DNA of 64,000 bases from Datisca glomerata (GCA_003255025.1 QANY01013855.1:62001-126000), one strand, 5' to 3'; numbered from the stretch's first letter, positions 22,405 to 35,737 are shown. Numbers and translations: made by a program. The notes: a model not told the origin generated them from the letters alone.

Positions 22405-25400
22405 TTAGGGCAAGAGAAAGACTGGAGAGGAAAACGTTACTGAAAGTAAACCTTCCACCCATGACACCAAAAAGAAACACAGGAGAGGTCCCAAGAAGGC
22501 TGAGAAGAAAAACTCAAAAGCAGTGATAGGCAAGGGCACTGCAAAAGAAGAAAGTTAAAAGACAAGTTAAGCTGCTGGTCATTGGACACGTAACTGCTCA
22601 GAATATCTCAAAAAGTTTAGATATAAAGGTATAATACTTGTTACTGAGACCTCTTATGTGGTTTACTATACTTTTTCATGGATTGTAGACTCTACAGTCA
22701 TTCAGCATATTTGTTGTTCCTTGCAAGGGTTCATGAAAATCAGAAGGCTTGACGAGGGTGAGTTCATCTTCCATTGGAGAAATGAAGCTCTAGTATCGGT
22801 TGTATCTATGAGAACTATTAAATTATCATTTTATAATAATTTTATGATTTTACGTGATATTTATTATATCCTAGTTTTTTAGAAGAACCTTATTTTAGTG
22901 GTTAGTTTAATTGAGCAATGATTCAATTGGAATTTCATTGATAAAAATATTAGTATTTTTAGAAATGACTGCTTAATTACTACTGCTAGTTTGATAAATA
23001 AACTATTTTACATAAAATCAATAGTACCAATGATATGCCACACAAAAGTAAATGTTGATTCACAAAGGGATAGTAAAAGGTTAAATCTGACTCAACCAAT
23101 CTAACCTATTTGTGGTACTTACGCCTTGGGCATATTAGCCTGGACAAGATTAAAAGAATTACGAAGGATGGTCCTTTGCAAACTTTAAGTGTGAGATCAC
23201 TACCCACATGTGAATCTTGTATAGAAGGTAAAATGACTAAGAGACCCTTTTCAGCGAAGAGTGAAAGAGCCATTCAATGCCTTGAACTCGTACATAGTGA
23301 TGTATGTGGGCTATTGAATGTCCAAGCAAGAGGAGGTTATGAATACTTCGTAACCTTCAATAATGACTACTCATATTTTGGTCATGTTTATCTAATGTAT
23401 CAAAAGTCTGAAACCTTTGAAAAGTTCAAAAAGTATAAGGCTATGGTTGAGAAACAATTAAAGAAAAAAAATCAAAACACTACGATATGATCGTGGTGGA
23501 GAGTACTTGCTAGGAGAGTTCAAACACTTTCTTAAGGAATAAGTTGTTCTTTATCCACTTACAGCACCTGGCACTCCAGAACAGAATGGTGTGTCAGAGA
23601 GAATAAATTGAACTCTGACGGATATGGTTAGATCCATGATGAGTTACTTATCCCTCTCAGATTCTTTATGGGGATATGCCTTGAAAAAAGAGCATATATT
23701 ATAAACCAAGTTCCATCGAAGATGGTGCCTGACATGTCATATGAAAGATGGAATGGACGAAAATCGTCGGTTAACCACCTTAGAATATGGGTGCCCAGCA
23801 CATGTTTTGAAACCGAAGACAAGCAAGTTGGCCAGTCGATCAGAATTATTTTTGTTTGTAGGATACCCCAAGAGAGCGAAGGGATACATCTTTTATAGTC
23901 GAACTGACAAGGAAACATTCGTTAGCACGAATGTACATTTTCTTGAGGAAGACTATATAAGAAGTGTGAAGCCGAGAAGCACTCTTGCGCTAGAGAAATT
24001 ATTGAGTGGGAAGACACTGACCCACTAATCAGGAACTGTTTCTGATTCAATAATGAAAGAACCACAATAGGAGCATGAGCCTATGTAGCCTCGATGTAGT
24101 GGGAGGGTTTTGAGACGGCCGAACAAGTACATGTCTTATAGCGATGACTTACAATAATCTCATATAAGGATCATGATGAACATGTTTCTTACCCACAGGC
24201 CATGGCTAGTCTTAAAGCAAACCTATTGTGAGAAGTTATGAACGTTGAGATACATTCGATGTACTCAAACGGAGTCTGGAAACTTGTAGATCCTCCTGAA
24301 GGGGTAAAACTCGTAGGGTGCAAATGGATCTATAAGAAAAGAGAGGTCCGGATGAGAATGTAGAGACATTCAAAGTTAAACTAGTAGCCAAAGGCTATAC
24401 TCAAAAGGAAGGTATAGACTATGAGGATACATTCTCGCTGGTAGCCATGCTTAAACCCATCAGAATTCTTCTATCCATTACTGTTGCCTTCAATTATGAA
24501 ATCTGGTAAATGGACGTCAAAACTGCTTTTCTGAATGCAGTCTTGAAGAGTGTATTTATATGGCTCAACCATACAGGTTCATGGAAAAAGGCCAAGAGGG
24601 TAAGTTTTGCGAACTTCTTAAATCCATTTATGGACTTAAACATAGCGTCACAGTCGTGGAATATTAGAATTGATGAAACTGTCAAGAACTTTGGATTTGA
24701 ACAGTTAGTGGACAAACCCTGTGTGTATAAGTTGATGCATGAAGGGAAAGTGGCTTTTTTGGTCTTGTACTTAGATGATATTCTACTCATAAGAAATGAT
24801 GTAGGAAAATTATGTGATGTCAAGATTTGGCTTGCAAATAAAATTGATATGAATGATCTTAGAGAAGCTGCATTTGTCTTAGGTATTCAGACTTTTCGAG
24901 ATATGAAGAACAATCAAGTGGCATTATCTCAAGCATCTTCTATTGATAAGGTGATAGATCGCTTAAGTATGGAAGACTCCAAGAAGGGATATCTTCCTTT
25001 CAAATATGGAGTTAGCCTATCCAAGGAGCAGTATCCCAAAACTTCTCAAGAAGAGGAAGACATGAGAAAGATTCGCTATGCATCAACCGTAGAAATCTCA
25101 TGTACTTGATGCTTTGTACTAGGCTAGACATTTGCTATGCCGTGGGAGTGGTGCGTCATTTCTAATCTAATCCTGAAATTGAGCATTGGAATATCGTCAA
25201 GCATATCCGTAAGTATCTGAGGAAAACAAGGAACTACATGCTTATGTATTCAGGTACTGACATGAATATGATGAGGTATTTTGATTTTATTTTCCAAGCA
25301 GACAAGGATTCTAGGAGGTCCATTTTAGGATCGGTGTTCATCCTCAATGATAGAGTAATTGTATGAAGAAGTATCAAGCAATCGTGCATTGCTGATTCTA

Positions 25401-25640
25401 CCATGGAAGCTGAATATGTGACAGCTTGTGAAACTATTAAGGAGGCTGTATGGCTTAGAAAGTTCTTGAAGACTCTGAAAGTCCTTCCAAAATCTAACAA
25501 GCTCAAGACACTTTATTGCAATAATAGTGAGGCTGTAGCAAACTCGAAGGAACCAATGATCCATAAAAGATCCAAACACATAGAGCGTAAGTATCCCCCT
25601 ATTAGAGAGATTGTTTAGCGTGGAGATGTTATAGTAACAC
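22405..25640 (+). pseudogene. Copia element E Gag end and Pol (5'-truncated)
   Basis: The relic starts inside Gag with a Lys-rich stretch and a zinc-knuckle remnant (GHWTRNCSEYLKKF near 22580). The protease follows at 22658-22882 (WIVDS start). The pre-integrase/integrase part has LGHISLDKIKR, CESCIEGKMTKRPF, LVHSDVCG (first Asp), RYDRGGEYL (second Asp, near 23485) and PEQNGVSERIN (Glu, near 23590). RT spans 24230-25110 and contains MDVKTAFLNA and the intact catalytic box YLDDILLI. RNase H is at 25110-25620, with STMEAEYVTA. There are several frameshifts and stops. The order integrase before RT marks it as copia. The 5' LTR and most of Gag are missing. Confidence 0.88.
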
Positions 25641-25756
25641 AATATCGACGGTCAACAACATGAAATATCCATTCACGAAGGCTTTAAGTAGTAAAAATTT
25701 TTATGGTCATCTGGAGGACATGAGGATACGAGATTGTACACGCATACTTTAGTTCA

Positions 25757-25766
25757 AGTGAGAGAT
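25757..25766 (+). other. Polypurine tract of copia element E
   Basis: AAGTGAGAGA, purine-rich apart from one T, sits within a base of the LTR start TGTTGGAATT, where plus-strand priming takes place in copia elements. Confidence 0.7.
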
Positions 25767-27573
25767 TGTTGGAATTATGTCTATAAAGTAGGGTGTAATA
25801 ACTATTTATGAGTATTTAGTTATTTCTCAGAAATCTTGTATTACTAAATTTAATGAATAAATAATTTTTTTCCTTTAACTAAAGTGTGTTTATAATTTAC
25901 TCAAGTCCTGGAACTATCATCAACGTAAGGAGAGTAAAGACAGAGGAGTCTTCTAGATAAACTTTTCTTAAATAGTTCAGAACATTATTCGCAGTCTTAG
26001 GATCGACTAGGCAATCAAAATCTGATTACGACTATTAAGGTGAACCAATGGATGCCAGTCTTGGAGCATGAGGGTAGAAACTCAAACGGTTAACCTAGAC
26101 GTGTTATGGAATATGTTGAATAGATCGGTAACAAATTAGTTTAGAGATAAAACCGTTTACCTAGCTCTAAATTTAATTGTTACCCCTTAAGGGTATTTTC
26201 ATAATTACTTTAATCTTGAGTGAATACGTAGATTGACTTAGTTAATTGTGATCTTTGATATGTCAAATATGTGAGTCTGAATTGACGGACAATATCTCGG
26301 CTATTGGGATCGTAATTCAACTATGTTGGAGTTACGTGATTCACAGATATGGAAATTCGTGGTTGGATTGCGAAAGCAACAATATCACCTTATAGTTTAT
26401 TGATAGGTGTGTGAATAAATAAACCGGGCCTGGTATTCAATGAATTGAGTCATTGATTAATACTTGTGAATTGTACGAGATAATTCATCATCATGTCTTT
26501 CTTATTCACAGTCATCAAAGGAGTTGAGCAAATAATAACAAGAGGGGTAAAATGATAATTCTACATCCCCGTTCTTGTTACTGATATCCATGATGTGTAA
26601 TATGCTAAAATATTCAGTGAATCGTGAAATTAAAAAGTTTATTTGCACCAACAGAAAATGTAGCGCACATGAATCGATAGTTGATTCGACATCGAACCTA
26701 TAGTAGAGTCGTATGAAGTCAGGATTAAATAGGTCATGAATTTAGAAAGATAAATTCGTCGGGTATTTGAATCATATAGATTTGTTCATGTGGGTCCATT
26801 TGGTCACAAAAATAGCTCATGAGAATAGGAATAGAAGAAACGATATCAGTTGGACCAAAATGTATTTTGGTGCCAATATGTATTTCATACACTCATATGT
26901 GATGAGTGTTGTTACTTAATTAGTTAAATGTGATTAATTATATTGAAATTAATTAATTAATTTTTTTTAATTATTAGATAATTAGTAAATAAAAAAAACT
27001 AATTAATTAAATGATAGAGATTAATTAGATTTATTAATTGAATTGATGAATTTTGATACCGCACAAATTCTAAGAGGATATACACAAAATTTGGCTATGG
27101 TGATTATTTTGGGGTTAATTTTTAGAAATTTAAAATATAAGGGTATATTTACAAATTCTAAAATTAATAACTATATATATATGATAGCAATTTGATTGCC
27201 ACAATAGAATTGTATTAGATACAACACAACTCTAGAACATATTAATTGATACTGATCAATATAGTGCGCAATCACCCAGTGAGAGAAAATGAGTTTTCTC
27301 CATGTCCCTCACATGTTGCCACCGAATTTCAAATTGAAGGAAGAAAATTTTTATTTTTCTTATTCAATCGTTGTGAGAGCCCACACTTAGTTCCTAAAAA
27401 AATTCTTACGGGATATATTTCTGAAATTAACGAGTGGTTATTGATCTGAAGAAAATTTCGAGAAATTGGTTCTTGAAGCCTGTACTTGAATTTGGTTCTT
27501 GAAGATCAAGCTTGAAGATTTGGATATTGAAGTTTGAAGAACGTAAAGAACGAATACAAGAATTCTACCAACT
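25767..27573 (+). repeat. 3' LTR of copia element E
   Basis: The LTR begins TGTTGGAATTATGTC and ends near CTACCAAC at 27572, matching the TGTTGG and CCAACA ends of the full-length relative at 57420-59288 on the other strand. The two align along their length, including AAAGTGTGTTTATAATTTAC, GAATAAATAAAC and TGCACCAACAGAAAAT blocks. No gene is present in it; an open stretch at 27246-27449 is by chance. Confidence 0.85.
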
Positions 27574-29005
27574 CAGAAAATCTTTACAGCCAAGCTCACA
27601 TCTCACTGCCCAAAACCTCAGTCTAACAAGGAGGCCTTAATTAAATAGAAAACTTGAGGTGGGGGAAGAGGATGAGTTTCAGGCCTTAATTAAATAGAAA
27701 ACTTGGATCCTTATACCTTATCAACCTGACATGAACATTGTCTCCAACACATGGGTCTTTCGATTCAAATACAATCCCAATGGTTCAGTTCACAAGCACA
27801 AGGCTTGATTGGTTGCCAAAGACTTTCAAAAAAACCCTGGCAGTGACTAATTTGATACATATAGCCCTGTTATCATGCCTTGCACATTTAGATTTATATT
27901 AACCATTGATGTCATCAAAGGGTGGGACATCCAACAAATAGATAGCAACAATGCGTTCCTCAATGGCAAGGCTGAACGAGGTTGTTTACATGTCCCAACC
28001 ACCTGGCTTCATTGATCCATGTAAGCCTTCCCATGTTTGCCTCATTCACAAATCTTTATACGGGTTGAGACAAGCACATTGGGCATGGTTTGACAGTCTG
28101 AAACATTGGGGCTTCACTAACTCAGTTTCAGTTTATTTTTCAAGCTCCAAGACAGTGTCATCACCTTGATACTAATATATGCTAACGACATCTTGATTAC
28201 TGGAAGTAGTCCTATTTTCACTTCGGATTTGATTTAGGCACTACATCGCAAGTTTGCCTTGAAGGCCCTTGGATCTCTCAGTTACTTTCCGGGCTTTGAA
28301 GCTATACGAGATGATTCTGGTCTTTATCTCACCCAAACCAAATATGCTCTGAACCTCTTGGAAAGGACAAACATTACTACTGCCAATCCATGTTCTACTC
28401 CCATGTGTGCCTCACACAATTTGGGATCCGTTGGCACTACTTTTCCAGACCCTACTATATATCGTAGTGCCATTGGTGCTCTACAATATCTAACAATGAC
28501 AAGGCCTGACATATCATTTGAAGTTAACAAGTTAAGTCAGTTTATGTCTTCTCCAAAACAATCTCACTAGACGGCTTTCAAACGGGTTCTTCGATATCTT
28601 AAAGGTACAACTCAGCTTGGTCTTCTCTTCAAACCTTCTTCCAAACTTATAATTGACGAATATTCAGATACTGACCGGGCCATCTCGTAAATCAACAAGT
28701 GGGTACTATTTTGTTTTTACGGGAAATTTGTTAACTTGGGGCTCCAGAAAGAAAACAGGTGTTGCTCGCTCAAGTGCTGAGTCTGAATATCGTGCCCTTG
28801 CTCTAGTAGCAACTGAAGCAATATGGCTCATCTCTCTTCTAAAAGAACTCAACTTTCATCTACCATAGGCACCCATTATTTGGTGTGAGAATCAAAATGC
28901 TGGGAGCGTTGCTTCAAATCTTGTTTTCCATTCTAAGACCAAACATATTGAAGTATATGTACATTTCATACGAGAAAAGGTCCTCTCCAAAATGCTTGAA
29001 GTAAG
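27574..29005 (+). pseudogene. Copia element D RT and RNase H
   Basis: RT starts with decayed wording near 27640-27720, then NTWVFRFKYNPNG, AKDFQKNPG and [12 protein letters not shown], then QPPGFIDP at 27980-28020 and [12 protein letters not shown]. The catalytic box is LIYANDILIT (28172-28201), so one of its two Asp is now Asn. RNase H follows: DISFEVNKLSQF, KSTSGYYF, SRKKTGVARSSAESEYRA and HIEVYVHFIREK. The frame runs into the CACTA insertion at 29006. A 23-bp direct repeat at 27634 and 27681 is a local duplication near the start. Confidence 0.85.
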
Positions 29006-32000
29006 CACTACAACAAATATGACATTTTACAGGGTTAAAGTACATAGTTCATAGTCTCCTTCTATAAAAAACTCAAAACAATAAGATTCTTTATGAACCA
29101 CATAAAAAATTCATGTTAAAACTTAAAAAACTAAACGGCGGGAATGAATTTTAAGAGAAGCGGGACTTAGAAAAAAAAGTGTGGGAGTGAGAATTTTACT
29201 GACGAGGCTCGCGATCTCTCTTTCCTTCTCTTTCACCTCACTTGGCTCAGTCCTCGGGGAGGACTCCTCGCTCGACTCTTACTTCATTTCTCCATCATTT
29301 TCCACTCTCCCGCGACTCCTCTCTCTCTTTCAAGCACCTGTCTTTGTTGTCAGGGTTTCTAAGTTTCTGAATCTTTTGAAATCCTTAGGGTTTCTAAGTT
29401 TCCGAATCTTTTGAAGTACTTAGGATTTCTAAGTATTTTGAACCGATTTCTTAGGGTGTGTAAATTCAGTTTGTTTATTTATTTGATTGTTTTGGGTTTT
29501 GTTGGGTTGTGGATTTCAGTTTTGTTCGAGACTATTTTCCGTTCAGTAGAGGGTTTGCAATTTTTCCTAGAGGGTTTATAGGTAAGAAACGCATTGATAG
29601 TATGTTTATGTTGTTCTTCTAGTTCGAGACATTTTTCCATTTGATTTTTTTGTTGTTCTTATTGCTTTTGTTTCAATATTATTTTTATGTTCTTACCAGC
29701 TAGAGGAACATTAGCTTCATGACTACTTGAAGCTTTACAGAAACATCACATTGAGTTTGACATTATAAGTAGAGCATAGCTTCTGAGTTATGGTTTTTCA
29801 TTGTATCTCTATTATCAAAGCTAAGTTTTCAGATTTCCTCCAAGCTCTAAAGTTAATATATTTACATTATGTTGTGAGTGCTTGTACTTCAGGTAGTACC
29901 ATGAAAGTCTCAGGTTGCGGGGGTTGTGTTCTTCCAAGCGGACGAGGTCTGGTATTCAATTAAACACTAAAATTGAACACTATGTGCAAAAGTACCTGGT
30001 CTTTTCCTATTTCTGTCATACAAATTCATGATTGTAAGAAGTTTATGTTAAGTGGCGGTGTTAGACTTTTGTGTTCTGCAAAACTGCAGACCGTGGTTGA
30101 TTCTTGTTAAAAATGATCTTCTTATATTTATTTTAGACTCTTCATTTCATATATATATATATATACTTATATGTGTGTGTGCGCGCGCGTGAACAAGCAA
30201 TCAGGAATAAAAATTTATACAAAGCAATCACGATTTTTTTTTAATAGTATATCTCTCCAAAGGGAAGAGGGTAAAAATTCTCTTACGTTAATCTGAACAT
30301 TAAGCTTATGAAATAATCATAGTCCAAGCAGAAAGGTAGGAATATTGTATATGAAATTATCAATAATTGCATACTAGATTGGTTGACTTGAGAAAAGGTG
30401 AACTTTGGTTTTGATTGTAGATGGCGTCCCACCACTTCTTTGAAAGATTCAAGTCTATAACAATGTTTTAATAGTGGATTTTAACGTGAGGGTGAGATGT
30501 TATCAACTGGTTTTGAAATGTTATTAATTAGCCTTTGAATTCTATCCGTGGCATCATTTTCATTTTGTATCATCTCTTCTCTGTAGGTTACAAATGTTAT
30601 TCTTTTCATTAGGTTAGTTAGATTTTATGTTCTTTTTTACTCTTCAAATCTGAGGAATACCTAAGAGCCATCCATTCAAGGTTGTTTCATCCCTTTTCCT
30701 CTTTACCATTATATTTCTACATTATGTTTGTAATGTAAGATAGGAAACTAGCTTTGCTTATAAATGGCTTTTTGTGATATTTGATTTGTTAAGTTTGCCA
30801 ACGCTTACTTAGTATGTTATATCTAGATTTATTTCAATCCCATCAGTGTTTCGTTCTTGGAACCTTAGTTAGTGGTTCTTCATTCCTAGAACCTTAGTTA
30901 GAAACTGTTTTGCTTAGACATTGTCTTCTATCTCATGTTACTAGTCTTGGTGTAGCAAATTTAAACACGGTGTTGTGTCTCATACTTTTGTTTAGGTATA
31001 CCCTTTCTCCTGCTTATCAAGTTATATTATGCTACTTTAGAACATAGATTCATCCGATTCATTACGAAAGACTAAATATTATACTCTTTATGGAAACTTA
31101 TGATTCCTTCATAAACTATGTTTTAAAATTGCAAAATAGTTATACTTCATTGTTCTTATTGTTGTCACCATGCTGCATTCAAGAATTTTAAGAGCCATTA
31201 TTTCACCTATGATTTGTAGATGCTTGTGGGTTTAGGCCCCTATTAGCTTTTGTAATTGTTAATATATAACTCGCCTGCATGTATGACTTGAGAGAACTCT
31301 TTTGGGTTTGGATTTGCATTTTACTTTGATTTAGGATTAATTTGCTACAAATCAACTTTTAGCTGTTGTGGAGTCAAACTCCCCGTTATACAAGGGAATC
31401 TTATTGGTGAAGCTATATTTATATGATGTTGATATAGTTGGCATCTTTTCAGTAACATTCTCCCATAGGTGTTATTCTATGGTCTTACCATATGCCATAT
31501 TGGTGAAGTTATATTTATATGATGTTAAATGTTTCTTATATACTTTCACAACGCTTAATACTAAATAGTCTTACCACATGCTGACATATGTGTTATTCTA
31601 CTGATATAGTAAATTAGTTCATAACTTGAACTCATTTGGTTGATGCTTAACATTTGATTATTCATCTTGACGTTCCCACTTGTTTTAGTTTTCTACGAAA
31701 AAACTACCTTATAAATGTCCAAAATTCTTGCTACTAAAGTAGGAAAAGACTACAAAATCAATTAAGAAGAGAAAAAACTAAGAAAATAAAAAATTAAGAA
31801 AATAAAAACGGGTAACCAAAAGTGCTACCCATTGTTTTATATTAACTTCTTATAGTTTTAGCCTCCATTAACTTCACAATGTTTTTAGATTTAGTCGTCA
31901 TTATTGTATCTGCCACATGTGGTGGAATTGCCTTTGCTTGTGCTGGATAACCAGTATGGTTTTTTACCTTAGGTTATTTGATGGTGGACTGTGATATTGG

Positions 32001-33537
32001 GAAATGATGAATGTCTCAATGAATCAAGTGAGGCTTACATTCTAATGTTGGATTATTTTATTTTTATTTATTTTGAAAGCTTGACAAGCACACATGGTTT
32101 GTCCTAGAGAGTTTTGTATTTTACTTGCTCTCTGAAAAGGTGGATTGGAGGAATTTATGAATGGGCATTAGTCATAGTTTGAACCATAGCTATTAAAAAA
32201 ACCAATTTTAAAACTATGAGGAAATTACTAATTTTTTGGGTGTTGTTTCCTAATATAACCATGCTCTGGAATGTATGCATAGCACACCATTCATTTTTAT
32301 GGAAAAATTATTGTATTCATCACTGTCTATTATATGCATTCTTTGAATACTGTGAGTGGCATTTACTAATTTCATTACAAGTTTAGTTATTATTTATATA
32401 GGATGAGTTTGCTAGCTATAGTTCCGAATTGCCTATCATATTGTTATTTTTGGCTTGGTAAAACATTGTCCTTGATGCAGGAAATATCTTATCTGAAGAT
32501 CAATATCAAACAGAACCAAATCCATGATTTAAGAGCTATTTGTATGTTCTTTTATGTCTACTCTGCTTTCATTTTATTCCACATTTAGACTTTTTGAGTC
32601 TGCATGGAATGTCTCGTACTATCTTTCACTAGCCCATGTTGCTTCTTTGTTTCCATGAATGTTATTGACTTTTGGGGATCTTTACAATACTCTGTGCTTG
32701 AATTTTGATCATTTGAGTTTCATCCGTCAAAAGAGATTAAATTCGTGGCTATCCAGGAAAAATCTTGTAATTATTATACATAATTTCAAGTATTATATGG
32801 GCATTAGCATGCTTATTTGGTTATTGATATGACTTATATTAGCTAGCATTAAATTCTAATTTGTTAACTTAGTTCAATGTTGGTAACTTAGTTCTCTTTA
32901 AAATGCAGGACCTACAATAATTTGAGGTTATTGAACGTGGACGTCTAAAGTTTGAAGAACTAAACTTTAGGCATTATAGGATATTTTAGTGAAACTTTGA
33001 GGTTATTTTGTAGTATTTGGTAAAACATTTAGATGCTTTTAGCTTTTTAGAACAAATGATGATGATATGTGGCTGATTAGATTTGGTGATGATACTTTTC
33101 TATATTCTTTAGTTTTGTATTGTACTTTTGTGTAATTGAAATAATATATTAATGTAATTACGCATTTCATTGATATTGTTGTATAATTTTTAATGTGTTA
33201 TACATGTATGTAAACTATGAACATGTAAATTAACTATAAAAATAGCATTTATAAAATGCTATTAAAACTATTAAAACCCCAAATTAATTCACAAGTATCA
33301 AGAACACTTGTTGAATATAATGAACAAGTGTTCGAAAATCCTATTAAACAACGTTTTACAGGAGTTGAGAAACCCTATAAAAAGCGAGAGACCACAAGGT
33401 TATTCACATGAGGAATTGTGCCTCGTGAAAAAAATAGACTTTTAATATGACAGGCTATCACAAACGTCACGAGAATCCTGTGGATTACTTTTCACACGGA
33501 TTTCTACCTTTTGTAGAATACCATATTTCTTGTAGTG
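29006..33537. mobile_element. CACTA (En/Spm) DNA transposon, non-autonomous, 4.5 kb
   Basis: The left end CACTACAACAAATATGACAT and the right end, read inward as CACTACAAGAAATATGGTAT, form the terminal inverted repeat with the CACTA start that names the superfamily. Three-base flanks are AAG on the left and AAA on the right, one transition apart, as expected for a 3-bp target duplication. Removing the element and one flank restores the copia RNase H frame, which gives firm ends. I see no transposase frame inside. The internal sequence looks like a spliced non-coding transcript (see the separate entry). Confidence 0.9.
29175..33100 (+). other. Gene-like, exon/intron-like content of the CACTA element
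   Basis: A GC-richer leader (29175-29460) with CT-rich and CGAC-rich sequence leads to a possible donor site at 29581 (TTTATAGGTAAGAAA). About 3.3 kb of T-rich, intron-like sequence follows, ending in AAAATGCAGGACC near 32910, a good acceptor, and then a short exon-like end. No frame longer than 77 codons and no known domain is present. This suggests a non-coding transcript or a captured leader. The strand is inferred from the splice-like signals only. Confidence 0.3.
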
Positions 33538-33661
33538 AAAATACGTACCAACCAAGTCACAAAAAGCAGAGACATCCTCACCAAAGCTCTCTCTCCTAGT
33601 CAGTTTGTACTGCTTCGTGACAAGCTCAATGTGTTTTACCCCCTTCTTGCTTGTGGGGGGG
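33538..33661 (+). pseudogene. Copia element D RNase H end and polypurine tract
   Basis: After the CACTA element the frame resumes with YVPT, then (frame-corrected) DILTKALSPSQF and LLRDKLNV, the usual end of copia RNase H. The G-rich run TTGTGGGGGGG just before the LTR is the polypurine tract. Confidence 0.8.
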
Positions 33662-34062
33662 TGTTAACAGTACTCCCATAGCCACTTGGTTCATCAACAA
33701 AACATGGATGAACAGAAGCCAATGGCAGCCCGAGCTTCCCATGCAATCCATGCACGAGACCTTTTTTTTTTCTCTCTTTTGCCTTTCTGGAATGCCACGT
33801 AACTCTTCTTACTCTTTGCTCCACGTGTTGTGACACCTCAACATTTAATCATGTTCTCAATCGTTAGCTCAACAAGCAAGATTCTTTTTTCTCTTTCCTC
33901 TAACTGTAATTATTCCTTTGTTGTACAGTTGTAGCAATGATTCTTTTATTCTTTTCTCCTATATGAGCAACGGCTCAATCTTTGTAATTTTCAATATGAA
34001 TTCTCTAGTCAAGAATCAATAGAAAGGAAAATTCATCTTTATCTTGCTGTTTAAGAAATCCA
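33662..34062 (+). repeat. 3' LTR of copia element D
   Basis: The LTR begins TGTTAACAGTACTCCC directly after the polypurine tract and ends at AAGAAATCCA. It is the partner of 19940-20332. Because both ends carry ACT after CCA, the exact 3' edge may be up to three bases further. Confidence 0.85.
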
Positions 34063-35516
34063 ACTAATAAAATCAGATTTAAATTACAAATCTATATAGT
34101 AAGTGAAAATGGCCTAAAGAGAGAAGAGATCAGAGGTTTTGATAGATAAAATGTCATAACAATTATATATTTCAACTAGCTTTTGACCAATGATTCTCTT
34201 TCAGCATTGTCATACGGATACTGGATGAGGATTTTTAATATATGATTATTTAATGATACTTTTTTCTTGTGCTAGTTCATTTTATAAAAAAAAATACACC
34301 TAGCTTTTTTGACAACTAGGGAATTTGAAATTTCACACAAGTGTCTTCTTATCAATATCAGACATAAGTACTCAAAATTAAAATGAAAATCGCGCAAAAG
34401 TGTGGAACTAAAAAAGCATATAAATTAAAAAATATACGCACCTTATAAAAATCACTCATCAATGAACTTTGGTCTAAAAAAATGTATGGAACAGTATTTA
34501 GTATAACTCAACGTAAACTTTGTCTTCATAGGACAGCTAGGATACTGAATCATTAAATTCAAACAGTAAATGTGTGTCCTTTTAAGTGAATGTCCAAGTC
34601 GTTTCTTACGAGAAAAAATGTGATAGATTTGTGATAACACATCCCTACTGTAAAATAAGGGAACGGCTAGCTTAGATGCTTCTAATGAAAACTTTAATTG
34701 ATCATCTATTAATAAACTCTTGCCTGATTTAGGCTAAACATTTGGAATAAGGTTTTGCTTTATAGTTTATCTTTTCAATGAGAATTCTTCTCTCCAACAT
34801 GTTTATTCTCTCTACTTTTAAAAGCACAAATATTTAAAAATATTCGTAATTAGAATTCAGGTTAATATACATGAATTAAAAGTGCTGAAAATATATTTTT
34901 TTGAAAATTCTTGAAAACTTAATTGAATTCTATTGATGAATAAAATAGTAAAATGTAGCATAAATAAAACCCTTATCTATATTTTCTTCAATATTTATTT
35001 CAATTCACAAACATGATATATGATTAAACTCTCATACTTAAACACAAGCATCATTCAAATCAACCATCCTAACTCAGTTCTGGTAAAACTGGTAAGTTGT
35101 TGTGAAAGAAATTTAAAAAACTGTTGAAAAGTCAAAGGGTCGTCATGATTTGAAATATAATATATATAAGTTTAAAGTTAAGACGGTTTGATATCCACGT
35201 TAATGAATAATAATAATTGACTATATATTCAGTAGAATTAGGGTTTAATTAATAGGTATTGATAGTCAACAATAAACAGCAAAATAAATAATAAGAAATG
35301 GTTTAAAATAAATGAAGGGTTAGGAGGAACCCACTAAAAAAATTGAAGACAAACGAAGATAGTCCGTGAAGCACAGAAATACTACCAGTGAACTGAAGTT
35401 ACCATTCACAGAGAAAAAAAAAGAAACAGGTCGTAGTAGGACCCATCTGTCATTGTCTTTTAGGAGAAGGGCGCGCGAAAACATCGCGGGTGCTGTTTCT
35501 CGATGCACCACTCTCT

Positions 35517-35521
<5 letters not shown>
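34063..35521. other. Intergenic; no gene seen
   Basis: AT-rich DNA with no reading frame or repeat pairing that I recognise. Flanking target-site sequence of element D (TAATAAAATC at the left edge) gives no clean match to the other side. Confidence 0.35.

Positions 35522-35571
<50 letters not shown>
35522..35571. repeat. (CT)25 microsatellite
   Basis: Fifty bases of uninterrupted CT repeat follow a short CG-richer segment (GGGCGCGCGAAAACATCGCG). CT runs of this kind often sit in plant leaders just after the transcription start, so this could be a promoter-proximal tract. Confidence 0.9.
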
Positions 35572-35574
<3 letters not shown>

Positions 35575-35737
35575 GTCTTCTGTTGGCAGCAGACCCACTT
35601 TCACTTCCACTTCTTCTGCCACTTCTCTCTCTGTTCATTAACTTTCCGATACGCGTAGGTCCCATTTCCTTCCCCCACAAATCACATCAAACGTAAACTC
35701 CTCTGAGTTTGACACGCACCAAAGAAAACTGGAAGAG

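Larger units (their letters stand above)
19940..34062 (+). mobile_element. Nested copia element D with both LTRs
   Basis: Two related repeats of about 0.4 kb bound this region: 19940-20332 and 33662-34062. In between, D's own parts are the primer site (20336), gag start (20391-21040), RT/RNase H (27574-29005) and the RNase H end with polypurine tract (33538-33661). They are interrupted by a segment homologous to element C (21045-22404), a truncated copia E (22405-27573) and a CACTA transposon (29006-33537). D's RNase H reading frame resumes in register on the far side of the CACTA element, proving that insertion was secondary. Confidence 0.8.

Noticed and set aside
35320..35696. Frames of 68-100 codons across the (CT)25 tract
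   Set aside because: They are translated microsatellite (SLSLSL or RERERE) with no flanking domain.
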